From Eubacterium callanderi (GTDB taxonomy: Bacteria > Bacillota > Clostridia > Eubacteriales > Eubacteriaceae): a stretch of DNA of 64,000 nucleotides. Positions 44,105 to 52,017 of the stretch are shown here, in pieces; the stretch's first letter is position 1; every line of letters begins with the position of its first letter. The notes under the pieces were generated by a model that was given only the letters and a program-made list of their open reading frames with translations, was not told the origin of the DNA and did not search any database. The stretch is taken from the NCBI RefSeq assembly GCF_900142645.1, contig NZ_FRBP01000017.1, forward strand, positions 1 to 64,000, in the 5' to 3' direction. A program made the position numbers and the translations under genes.

Positions 44105-45427
44105 TTGATCATTAGTGTAATAGGTGCGGGGGTCCTTGGACTGGCGTATGCGGCTTCCTTTGCCCGCGGCGGCCATCAGGTTTACTGCACCGACATGGAT
44201 GAAGAAATTGTCAATGCCGTGAAGGAAGGCGAGCTTCCCGGCTATGAATCCGGACTGGAACGGGTGGTGGCTGAGGCTGAGGCCACGGGCAATCTGGAGT
44301 TTACCGGCCATCTGCGCAAGGTTATCAAGGAGGCGGAGGTCATTTTTATTACCTGTGAGGTGCCTGAGGATGACGAACACATGCCAAGCCTGCGGTTTGT
44401 ACGGGCCATTGCCCAGAGCATCGGCAGCCAGATGGAGGAGCCCAAGATTGTAGTCTTAAAATCCAGCGTGCCCCCCGGCTCGTCGGTGGTCATTGAGGAG
44501 ACTATCCAGAAAGCCCTTGACGAGCGTGAGGCGGATATCCATTTTGATGTGGTATCCTCACCGTCCTTTGCCAAGGCCGGCAGCTTTTTGAAGGACATTG
44601 AGCGCCCCCGGTTTGTGGCCATCGGGGCGGATAATGAGGAAGCGCGTGAAAAGGTACGGAACCTGTACCGCGAGACGGGCATTGTGATGAACAAGATCAT
44701 TGACGCCTCCCCGGCAGAGGTGGAGATGGCCGACTATGCCATCAGCGGCCTGGTCGCGGTAAAAACCGCGTTTATCAACGAGCTGGCCATGCTGTGCGAG
44801 AAGCTGGACATCGACGTGGACATGACCACCCGGATCATGGGCAAAGACTCCCGGATTTCACCCCAGCTGATGGACCCGGGGCCGGGCTACGGCGGCAGCA
44901 TTCTGCCCAAGACGGCCCGCGCCATGGTGCGCATAGCCCAGGAAGCGGACGAAACCGCTGAGGTTCTGAAGGGCGCCATTACAGCCAATGAGTGCCAGAA
45001 GCAGAAATGTGTGGCGAAGATTGAAAACATCATGGATGGCGTGGGCGGAAAGACCATCGGTATTCTGGGGCTGTCCCCGGATTTCGGCACCGATGACCTC
45101 CGGGAGGCGCCGTCGCTGGATATTATAAGATGTCTTGTGGAAAAGGAAGCCAGCCTGCGGATTTACAATCCCGATGGCTACCAGCAGGCAAAATGGCGGT
45201 TGTTTAAGGAAAAGGACGCCATTACCTTCTGCGATGACATCTACGAGGCGGCTGAGAACGCCGACGCGCTGGTGGTACTGACCAAATGGCCAAACACCCG
45301 GGCGACGGACGAAAACCAGCTGAAGGAAAAAATGAAGGGCGATATACTCATCGACCTGCAGAACCTTTTTGTGAAGCGCAAGGAGGTTAAGCAGCTCTTT
45401 AAATACTATGGATTAGGGATGCATTAA
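44105..45427 (+). CDS. UDP-glucose/GDP-mannose dehydrogenase-family protein lacking the catalytic Cys
   Basis: This 440-residue protein has the NAD-binding (GAGVLGLAYAASFARGG), central and C-terminal UDP-binding domains of UDP-glucose 6-dehydrogenase. The active-site motif, usually GGSCFPKD, reads GGSILPKT, so the catalytic Cys is Ile. The usual K-Y-A-x-N in the central helix reads DYAISG, losing the conserved Lys and Asn. Standard four-electron oxidation of UDP-glucose therefore seems unlikely. It may act on another nucleotide sugar or have a non-catalytic role. The start is TTG behind AAGGAGAG. It is 17 bases before galU. Confidence 0.85.
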   Translation: MIISVIGAGVLGLAYAASFARGGHQVYCTDMDEEIVNAVKEGELPGYESGLERVVAEAEATGNLEFTGHLRKVIKEAEVIFITCEVPEDDEHMPSLRFVRAIAQSIGSQMEEPKIVVLKSSVPPGSSVVIEETIQKALDEREADIHFDVVSSPSFAKAGSFLKDIERPRFVAIGADNEEAREKVRNLYRETGIVMNKIIDASPAEVEMADYAISGLVAVKTAFINELAMLCEKLDIDVDMTTRIMGKDSRISPQLMDPGPGYGGSILPKTARAMVRIAQEADETAEVLKGAITANECQKQKCVAKIENIMDGVGGKTIGILGLSPDFGTDDLREAPSLDIIRCLVEKEASLRIYNPDGYQQAKWRLFKEKDAITFCDDIYEAAENADALVVLTKWPNTRATDENQLKEKMKGDILIDLQNLFVKRKEVKQLFKYYGLGMH

Positions 45428-45444
45428 GCATCAGAGGAGGAATT

Positions 45445-46317
45445 ATGAAAGTAAAAAAAGCGGTCATTCCGGCTGCGGGCCTGGGCACCCGTTTTCTGCC
45501 GGTGACCAAATCGGTCCCAAAGGAAATGCTGCCCATTGTGGACAAGCCGACGATTCAGTATATTATTGAGGAAATTGTGGACTCCGGCATTCAGGAAATC
45601 CTGATCATCACCGGGCGGAACAAGGACATCATCACCAACCATTTCGACAATGTGCCAGAGCTGGAGTTTAACCTGAAGATGAAGGGCAAAACCGAGGAGC
45701 TCAGGATGATCGAGGACATTACCAATATGGCCCGCATCTTTACCGTGCGCCAGAAGGAAGCCAAGGGACTGGGCCACGCGGTGCTCTGCGCCAAGGAGTT
45801 TGTGGGCGATGAGCCCTTTGCCGTGGTGCTGGGGGACGATATTGTCTACAACCCGGAAAAGCCTGCTCTCAAGCAGATGATCGAGGTCTTTGACGAATAC
45901 CAGGCCTCTGTGATCGGCGTGCAGACCGTGCCGGATGACCAGGTGGACAAATACGGCATTGTCTCTGGCAAGCCTGTGACCGGGGACATTTTTGAGGTGG
46001 ACGACATGGTCGAAAAACCAGCCATCGGCACCGCGCCGTCTAATTTAGCCATCCTGGGCCGCTACATCATCACACCGGCTATCTTCAACATTCTGGAAAA
46101 TACCGGGAAAGGCGCCGGCGGCGAGATCCAGCTGACTGACGGCCTGAAGACTCTGGGCGAAAAACAGCGCATACTGGCCTATGACTTTAAAGGCCGCCGC
46201 TACGATGTGGGCGACAAGCTGGGCTTTCTGGAAGCCACGGTTGAGTACGGCCTGCGCACACCAGGGCTTGAGGAGCGCTTTACCGAATACCTGAAAAATT
46301 ATTTCCATCACAACTAA
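45445..46317 (+). CDS. galU: UTP-glucose-1-phosphate uridylyltransferase
   Basis: This 290-residue protein makes UDP-glucose. GLGTRFLPVTKSVPKEMLP is the nucleotide-binding signature, followed by VDKPTIQYIIEE and the metal-site VVLGDDI. The ribosome site is AGAGGAGG. It forms an operon with the preceding dehydrogenase-like gene; the phosphoglucomutase next door supplies glucose-1-P. Confidence 0.96.
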   Translation: MKVKKAVIPAAGLGTRFLPVTKSVPKEMLPIVDKPTIQYIIEEIVDSGIQEILIITGRNKDIITNHFDNVPELEFNLKMKGKTEELRMIEDITNMARIFTVRQKEAKGLGHAVLCAKEFVGDEPFAVVLGDDIVYNPEKPALKQMIEVFDEYQASVIGVQTVPDDQVDKYGIVSGKPVTGDIFEVDDMVEKPAIGTAPSNLAILGRYIITPAIFNILENTGKGAGGEIQLTDGLKTLGEKQRILAYDFKGRRYDVGDKLGFLEATVEYGLRTPGLEERFTEYLKNYFHHN

Positions 46318-46331
46318 ACAAAAGCGTCATG

Positions 46332-46398
46332 GGGGACGCGCGGTCTGGAGCAGGGGATAAAACCGTCTGCCCGGAGCGGCGTGTTCCCTGTTGTTTTT
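46332..46398 (+). terminator. Long-stem terminator after galU
   Basis: GGGGACGCGC pairs with GCGTGTTCCC (wobbles included) around a 37-base apical region, followed by a T-rich tract. Confidence 0.65.
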
Positions 46399-46444
46399 TG
46401 TGAAAATTTTATAGAAGTTTTACAGAATTTGACACGCATTTTTG

Positions 46445-46473
46445 TTGAGTCAAACCATTATTTCGGGTATAAT
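46445..46473 (+). promoter_or_regulatory. Promoter of phosphoglucomutase gene
   Basis: TTGAGT (46445-46450), a 17-bp spacer and TATAAT (46468-46473). Confidence 0.75.
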
Positions 46474-46524
46474 AAGATCATGTAACCGAAATCAATCATT
46501 TAAAATCATATAAGGAGGAACACA

Positions 46525-48228
46525 ATGGGCTACAAAGAAGTATACCAATTATGGAAAGATTATCCGGAGCTGAACGCAGACCTGCGGGCTGAGCTTGAGA
46601 CAATGACCGACGAGGGTGAAATCGAGGACCGTTTTTACCAGGACCTTGAATTTGGCACTGGCGGGATGCGCGGCAAGATCGGCGCGGGCATTAACCGGAT
46701 GAATGTTTATATTGTGGCAAAGGCGACCTATGGACTGGGTAAATACCTGCTGGGGGCAGACCCCAAAAATGCTGAAAAGGGTGTGGCCATCGCCTTTGAC
46801 TCCAGAAATAAATCGGCTGAATTCGCACAGACCGCCGCGCGTGTGCTGGCGTCCATGGGCGTTCAGGCCTACCTGTTTGAAAGCCTGAGACCAACACCAG
46901 TGCTGTCCTTCACCGTACGCCACGTGGGCGCTGCTGGCGGGATTGTCATCACCGCTTCCCACAACCCCAAAGAGTACAACGGCTACAAGGTCTACGGCCC
47001 CGATGGCGGCCAGATGGTTTCTCCGGCGGCTGACGAGCTGGTGGCTGAGATTGAAAAAATTGACAATTATTTTGATATCCCGCTGGCCAATATGCAGACA
47101 GCTGTGGAAGACGGCATGATCCAGATCATCGGCAGAGAAGTGGACGACGCTTACGCCGCTGCGGTCGAAAATGTGGTAAAGGCGAACCCGGGCAGCGACT
47201 TAAAGGTGATTTACACGCCCATCCACGGCAGCGGCAATGTGCCGGTGCGCCGTGTGCTGGATGACCTCGGCTATAAAAATGTGACAGTGGTGGCTGAGCA
47301 GGAACAGCCGGACGGCAGTTTCCCGACGGTTTCCTATCCGAATCCTGAGGAACGGTCAGTGTTTAACATTGCCATGGAAATGCCTGAAGCCAGGGATGTG
47401 GACATCATCATCGGCACCGACCCGGACTGCGACCGTGTGGGCGTGGTCGGACGCAACGCAGAGGGCGAGTTCGTGGTCTTTACCGGTAACCAGACCGGCG
47501 CGCTGCTGGTGGACTATTTTCTCAAGACCCGCACCGGGCTGCCCGACAACAAGGTGGTCATCAAGACCATTGTGACCAGCGAGCTGGGCGGCATCGTGGC
47601 CAAATCCCACGGGGCTGAGGTGGTGGATGTGCTCACCGGCTTTAAATACATCGGCGAACACATGACAGAATACGAGGCGACCGGCGAAAAGACCTTTGCC
47701 TTTGGCTATGAGGAAAGCTATGGCTACCTGGCAGGCAACTACGCCCGCGATAAGGACGCTGTGCTGGCCTCCGCGCTGGTCTGCGAGATGGCGGATTACT
47801 ATAAAAAACAGGGGATGACCCTGTACGATGCCTTGGAAGGACTGTACCAGAAATTCGGCTACTTTATTGAGGGCATCCAGTCCATGACGCTGGAGGGCAT
47901 CGAGGGCAAAAAACAGATCGCAAACATCATGGAAAAATTCCGCGCCAACCATTTCAACACCTTTGCGGATGAAAAGCTGGTGACCTACAATGACTACCAG
48001 TCTAAGGAAAGCCTGGATCTGGCGGGCGGCGAAAAATCCGCCATTGACCTGCCAAAATCCAACGTGCTCAAATTTGTCTTTAACGAAAATTCATGGTACG
48101 CCCTGAGACCTTCGGGCACTGAGCCGAAGCTGAAGGTTTACTACTCTGTGACCGGCAGGAGCCGCGAGAGCGCAGAGGAAAAAATGGAAATTCTGAGAAA
48201 AGCGGTTAATGAAATCATCGAGGCCTGA
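46525..48228 (+). CDS. pgcA: Phosphoglucomutase / phosphomannomutase (PgcA type)
   Basis: This 567-residue alpha-D-phosphohexomutase has the serine loop TASHNPKEYNGYK, the metal loop GTDPDCDRVG, the sugar loop GYEES and the phosphate loop RPSGTEPK. It interconverts glucose-6-P and glucose-1-P, feeding GalU. The start follows AAGGAGGA. Confidence 0.95.
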   Translation: MGYKEVYQLWKDYPELNADLRAELETMTDEGEIEDRFYQDLEFGTGGMRGKIGAGINRMNVYIVAKATYGLGKYLLGADPKNAEKGVAIAFDSRNKSAEFAQTAARVLASMGVQAYLFESLRPTPVLSFTVRHVGAAGGIVITASHNPKEYNGYKVYGPDGGQMVSPAADELVAEIEKIDNYFDIPLANMQTAVEDGMIQIIGREVDDAYAAAVENVVKANPGSDLKVIYTPIHGSGNVPVRRVLDDLGYKNVTVVAEQEQPDGSFPTVSYPNPEERSVFNIAMEMPEARDVDIIIGTDPDCDRVGVVGRNAEGEFVVFTGNQTGALLVDYFLKTRTGLPDNKVVIKTIVTSELGGIVAKSHGAEVVDVLTGFKYIGEHMTEYEATGEKTFAFGYEESYGYLAGNYARDKDAVLASALVCEMADYYKKQGMTLYDALEGLYQKFGYFIEGIQSMTLEGIEGKKQIANIMEKFRANHFNTFADEKLVTYNDYQSKESLDLAGGEKSAIDLPKSNVLKFVFNENSWYALRPSGTEPKLKVYYSVTGRSRESAEEKMEILRKAVNEIIEA

Positions 48229-48254
48229 TCCTTCACCAAACCGGAGGACAGAGC

Positions 48255-48300
48255 AGCCCCCGGAATCCTGAACACGATGTTTTCGGGATTTCGGGAGGCT
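48255..48300 (+). repeat. Palindromic repeat family A, copy 8
   Basis: AGCCCCCGGAATCCTGAA pairs imperfectly with TTTTCGGGATTTCGGGAGGCT, 26 bases after pgcA. It probably acts as a terminator. Confidence 0.75.
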
Positions 48301-48323
48301 TGTTTAAGGAATAGGAGTAAAAA

Positions 48324-49010
48324 ATGAAATATGAAATTATTGGCGATACCCTGCCGGTTGTAGAGCTTGAGCTGGACCGGGGTGAGCAGATTTATACAGA
48401 GTCCGGCGGCATGTCCTGGATGGACCCCTGTTTTGATATGGAAACCAGCACCAGAGGCGGTGCGCTGAAAGCCATTAAGAGGAGCTTCAGCGGCAATTCG
48501 CTGTTCCTGACCACCTACACCTGTACGGGCGACAAGGGAAAGATCGCCTTTGCGTCGTCCTTCCCAGGCAACATCCGGGCAGTGCATCTGGAGGCGGGAC
48601 AGTCCATCATCTGTGCCAAAACAGCTTTTTTGGCGGCTGAGGAATCTGTAGATTTCTCAATTTTCTTTAAGAAGAGTGTCAAGACCGGCGTTTTTGGCGG
48701 CGCAGGCTTTATCCTCCAGAAGCTCACAGGGCCTGGGCTGGTGTTCCTTGAGCTCAATGGCAGCACCATTGAGTACAACCTTGAGGAAGGGCAGACCATC
48801 AATGTGGATCAGGGACACATCGCTGTGTTCCAGGAAAAGGTGCACTTTGACGTCACCCAGGTAAAAGGCGCTAAAAACATCCTGTTCAGCGGCGAGGGCC
48901 TGTTCTTTGCCACATTGACCGGCCCGGGGCGGGTTGTGCTTCAGAGCATGCCAGTGGACAAGCTGGCCAAAGCCCTGATCCCCTATATGCCGACCAGCAC
49001 CAGCAGCTGA
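48324..49010 (+). CDS. AIM24/TIGR00266-family protein
   Basis: This 228-residue all-beta protein belongs to the AIM24 family. GGMSWMD, the central LTGPGLVFLELNG and the closing FATLTGPGRVVLQS are typical. The family is widespread and its biochemical role is unknown; the mitochondrial member supports inner-membrane organisation. The ribosome site is AGGAATAGGAG. Monocistronic. Confidence 0.92.
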   Translation: MKYEIIGDTLPVVELELDRGEQIYTESGGMSWMDPCFDMETSTRGGALKAIKRSFSGNSLFLTTYTCTGDKGKIAFASSFPGNIRAVHLEAGQSIICAKTAFLAAEESVDFSIFFKKSVKTGVFGGAGFILQKLTGPGLVFLELNGSTIEYNLEEGQTINVDQGHIAVFQEKVHFDVTQVKGAKNILFSGEGLFFATLTGPGRVVLQSMPVDKLAKALIPYMPTSTSS

Positions 49011-49116
49011 GGCTGAAAAGATAAGAATCCATTCCCGCAAAGGGGTGGATTTTTTTGTTTTTATCCGGGCGGTGTGGTAAAATGAAGTAAATGAAGGAAA
49101 GGAAAAATGTGCGGAA

Positions 49117-49743
49117 ATGAGAGAAATGGTGGTTATAGGAACAGGCCTTGCTGGCAGAGTGATTGCGGACGCTTTGAGAGGGCCTGAGGTCACCTTGGCA
49201 GGCTTCCTGAGTGCGGACCTGCCCCCGGACGGCTGGCCCTATCCGGTGCTGGGAGCACCGGAGGATGCCCCAGGCCTTTCCAGGGATGGCAGGGGCTTTA
49301 TCGTGGCAGCGGACAGCCTGAAAGACCGCGAGGCTGTGGTCAGGGCTTTTCCGGAGCTCGGCTATCAGGCGGTAATCCATCCGGCGGCCCATGTGGCAGC
49401 GGACGCGGTGGTAGAGCCCGGCGCCTATATCGGAGCCGGCGCTGTTGTGGGGACTGGCGCGTCGATCGGTGCTCACAGCGTCATCGGAGAGGGCAGTATC
49501 GTCGGGGCTCTGAGCCGGATCGAGCCCTATTGTGAGCTACTGGCCCGGGTCAATATCGGCCATGAGGTTACAGTGAAGGACCACACTTTTATCGGTCACA
49601 GCGCCACGCTCAAGGATAAGATTACCATTGCCGCGGGTACGGTGATTCAAACAGGTGAGATTGTGGTAAAAGATATGGTGATGAAAATGGTCTACAAACG
49701 CGGGGCTTGGATTTATAAAGAGAACGGGCCGGGGGAGCGGTAG
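49117..49743 (+). CDS. NeuD/PglD-like sugar O- or N-acyltransferase
   Basis: This 208-residue protein has an N-terminal Rossmann-like domain (VVIGTGLAGRVIADAL) and a C-terminal left-handed beta-helix of hexapeptide repeats (about 95-195, GAYIGAGAVVGTGASIG). This is the architecture of PglD/NeuD acetyltransferases. Usual substrates are UDP-amino sugars or sialic acid. No amino-sugar pathway is adjacent, so the acceptor is unknown; a role in surface or pilin glycan is only a guess. Confidence 0.85.
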   Translation: MREMVVIGTGLAGRVIADALRGPEVTLAGFLSADLPPDGWPYPVLGAPEDAPGLSRDGRGFIVAADSLKDREAVVRAFPELGYQAVIHPAAHVAADAVVEPGAYIGAGAVVGTGASIGAHSVIGEGSIVGALSRIEPYCELLARVNIGHEVTVKDHTFIGHSATLKDKITIAAGTVIQTGEIVVKDMVMKMVYKRGAWIYKENGPGER

Positions 49744-49820
49744 AGGAAAGCTGAGAGCCTGAGGCGAAGTGTCAGGAAGCGGTTTTTGAGTTGAAAGTGG
49801 AATGTTTGTGAAGGAATACC

Positions 49821-51353
49821 ATGAAAAGAACAAAAGAATCAACAGATTCCAAACTTGTCATCAGCGCCTGCCTGGCCGGGGAGGCCTGCCGGTACGATGG
49901 CCGGGACAACCTGGTGCCCGAGTTCAGGGCGCTGGTGGAGGACGGAAAGGCAGTGACCATTTGTCCGGAATGCCTGGGCGGACTGGAAATTCCCCGAAAA
50001 CCCTGTGAAATTAGGGTAGTCAAAGGGGAAAGGAAAGTGTATAATGTAAAAAATGAAGATTTAACGAACGCCTTTAAAAAAGGGGCGGAAAAAGCGTTAT
50101 CCCTTGCCAGGAATGCGGGCGCGCGGCTGGCGGTGCTCAAGGCAAAGAGCCCCTCCTGCGGGTGCGGCTGTGTCTATGACGGCAGTTTCCATAAACGGCT
50201 GGTGCCTGGAAATGGCATAACAGCGGAGCTGTTCCTGCAAAACGGCCTGACGGTCATGACAGAGCAGGAGTGGCTGACGCAAAAATTTAAGGAGGAATCC
50301 ATTATGGAGAAAAAGATTAATTTAGGCATTGTATTCGGTGGACAGTCTGGCGAACATGAGGTGTCACGCGCCTCGGCCTGCAATGTCATTGAAGTGATTG
50401 ACAAAGAAAAATACGATATTACCCTGATCGGCATCACCAAAAACGGTGACTGGAAGGTCTACACCGGGGACTATAAAAACATTAAGGACGGCTCCTGGGA
50501 GCAGGATACGGACAAAATCCACGCGGATTTTTCCATTTTCCACGATCCCATTATCCAGGATGTGGATGTGTTCTTCCCCGTGCTTCACGGACCAATGGGC
50601 GAGGACGGCACCATCCAAGGCCTCTTTGAGCTGATGAACAAGCCTTATGTGGGCTGCGGTGTGCTGGCTTCCGCTGCTGGCATGGACAAGGTGGCCTCCA
50701 AAATGCTTTTTGAGAGCGCTGGCATCCCAGTGGGCCCATATGTTTACTTCAAACGCAGAGACTGGGAAAAGGATCCGGACCGCATCATCGATGACATCGC
50801 AGGCCGGGGCTTCCCAGTATTTATCAAGCCCTCCAACATGGGCTCCAGCGTCGGCATCAGCAAGGCACATAATAGGGAAGAATTCATCGACGGCGTCAAC
50901 GAAGCGCTCCGTTACGATCATAAAATCGTGGTTGAAGGCTTCCTGAACGCACGGGAAATTGAATGTGCGGTTCTGGAAGAAAACGGTGAGATCAAAGCAG
51001 CGATTCCTGGCGAAGTGGTCGCCTCCAAGGAATTTTACGATTATGAAGCAAAATACAGCGACAACCAGGACTCCAAAATCGTGATCCCTGCACAGATCAG
51101 CGACGCTTTGCTCGAGAAAATCCGCGAATACGCCATCAAGGCCTTTGAGGTGATTGACGGCAGCAGCCTCAGCCGTGTAGATTTCTTTGTGACCCGCGCG
51201 ACCTACAACATTTATATCAATGAAATCAACACCATGCCAGGCTTTACCAATATCAGCATGTACCCGAAAATGTGGGAGAACATGGGCGTTTCTTACGCTG
51301 AGCTGGTTGAAAAGCTGATCCAGGGCGCTGCGGTTAAGCGTGTCAACAGCTAA
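49821..51353 (+). CDS. ddl: DUF523-D-alanine:D-alanine ligase in-frame fusion
   Basis: One 510-codon frame encodes a DUF523 domain (about 10-155; ISACLAGEACRYDG, CPECLGG, SPSCGCG) directly followed by a complete D-Ala-D-Ala ligase (about 162-510; VFGGQSGEHEVS, ATP-grasp, NEINTMPGFT). Ddl makes the peptidoglycan dipeptide. Codon 162 is an ATG (50304) with AAGGAGG 8 bases upstream, exactly where a separate ddl would start. The two may therefore be made both as a fusion and as free Ddl. The ligase domain is of normal family length from that ATG. Confidence 0.88.
   Translation: MKRTKESTDSKLVISACLAGEACRYDGRDNLVPEFRALVEDGKAVTICPECLGGLEIPRKPCEIRVVKGERKVYNVKNEDLTNAFKKGAEKALSLARNAGARLAVLKAKSPSCGCGCVYDGSFHKRLVPGNGITAELFLQNGLTVMTEQEWLTQKFKEESIMEKKINLGIVFGGQSGEHEVSRASACNVIEVIDKEKYDITLIGITKNGDWKVYTGDYKNIKDGSWEQDTDKIHADFSIFHDPIIQDVDVFFPVLHGPMGEDGTIQGLFELMNKPYVGCGVLASAAGMDKVASKMLFESAGIPVGPYVYFKRRDWEKDPDRIIDDIAGRGFPVFIKPSNMGSSVGISKAHNREEFIDGVNEALRYDHKIVVEGFLNAREIECAVLEENGEIKAAIPGEVVASKEFYDYEAKYSDNQDSKIVIPAQISDALLEKIREYAIKAFEVIDGSSLSRVDFFVTRATYNIYINEINTMPGFTNISMYPKMWENMGVSYAELVEKLIQGAAVKRVNS
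50304..51353 (+). CDS. ddl: D-alanine:D-alanine ligase from internal start
   Basis: This is an alternative product of the same frame, starting at an ATG with a strong AAGGAGGA ribosome site and giving 349 residues (MEKKINLGIVFGG). All three ATP-grasp ligase motifs are included. Listed separately because this start is the better predicted one for cell-wall synthesis. Confidence 0.7.
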   Translation: MEKKINLGIVFGGQSGEHEVSRASACNVIEVIDKEKYDITLIGITKNGDWKVYTGDYKNIKDGSWEQDTDKIHADFSIFHDPIIQDVDVFFPVLHGPMGEDGTIQGLFELMNKPYVGCGVLASAAGMDKVASKMLFESAGIPVGPYVYFKRRDWEKDPDRIIDDIAGRGFPVFIKPSNMGSSVGISKAHNREEFIDGVNEALRYDHKIVVEGFLNAREIECAVLEENGEIKAAIPGEVVASKEFYDYEAKYSDNQDSKIVIPAQISDALLEKIREYAIKAFEVIDGSSLSRVDFFVTRATYNIYINEINTMPGFTNISMYPKMWENMGVSYAELVEKLIQGAAVKRVNS

Positions 51354-51515
51354 TTGCAGATTATTTAAGAAAATCCTTGAAAAATAAAGCCATAAATGAT
51401 TTAATAGAGACACTAAAGTTAAAAGTGTACAAAGCGCGAAGCAAGGTGCCTCCGGGTAGCGGCTTCCTGCTGTGCAGCAGCCTGAAAAGTTTGTAACGAT
51501 TCGGAGGTGATTGTT

Positions 51516-51962
51516 GTGACAGATGATGAAAGAAAAAAAGTATGGCTTTCGATTACTGGAATCGTGAGCGATCAGCACCGTAATGAGGATAAGATGGAGT
51601 TTTCAACCGAAGGCGATATGTATAAGGAAAAAAACATCTCTTGTCTGACCTATAAAGAATCTGAGGTCTCCGGCATGGAAGGCACTACCACCACTGTGAA
51701 AGTGGAGGGCGGTAAAATTTCCGTGATCCGCCTGGGCTCAGTAAACTCCCTCATGGAATTTGAAGAAGGCAAACGCAATGTGACGCTCTATTCCACCCCT
51801 TATGGCGACATCGCCATGGGCATCTTTACCAAGGGCGTGAACATCGCCTACAACGACCGGAAGGACCCGGTCAATGTCAAGGTCGATTACGCCATCGAGG
51901 TTGAGGGAATGACCAACACGGAAAATACGCTGGACATCAAAATCAGTAATTATAAAAACTAG
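51516..51962 (+). CDS. DUF1934 (YwiB-like) beta-barrel protein
   Basis: This 148-residue protein resembles DUF1934/YwiB small lipocalin-like beta barrels common in Firmicutes, often next to argS as here. The start is GTG at 51516, with TCGGAGG at 51501-51507. Function unknown. The 150-base gap before it (51354-51515) contains GC-rich dyads but no gene. Confidence 0.85.
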   Translation: MTDDERKKVWLSITGIVSDQHRNEDKMEFSTEGDMYKEKNISCLTYKESEVSGMEGTTTTVKVEGGKISVIRLGSVNSLMEFEEGKRNVTLYSTPYGDIAMGIFTKGVNIAYNDRKDPVNVKVDYAIEVEGMTNTENTLDIKISNYKN

Positions 51963-51965
51963 TTC

Positions 51966-51994
51966 AGAAAGGGCGAACAATGTTCGCCCTTTCT
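51966..51994 (+). terminator. Hairpin between DUF1934 gene and argS
   Basis: AGAAAGGGCGAACA and TGTTCGCCCTTTCT are perfectly complementary. Only a weak T tract follows. It lies 24 bases before argS, so it may be an attenuator or stability element. Confidence 0.65.
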
Positions 51995-52017
51995 ATTGAT
52001 GTGATTTGGAGGATATT

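Noticed and set aside
50364-51578. 404-codon minus-strand frame
   Set aside because: Antisense to the D-Ala-D-Ala ligase domain; composition is that of a shadow frame.
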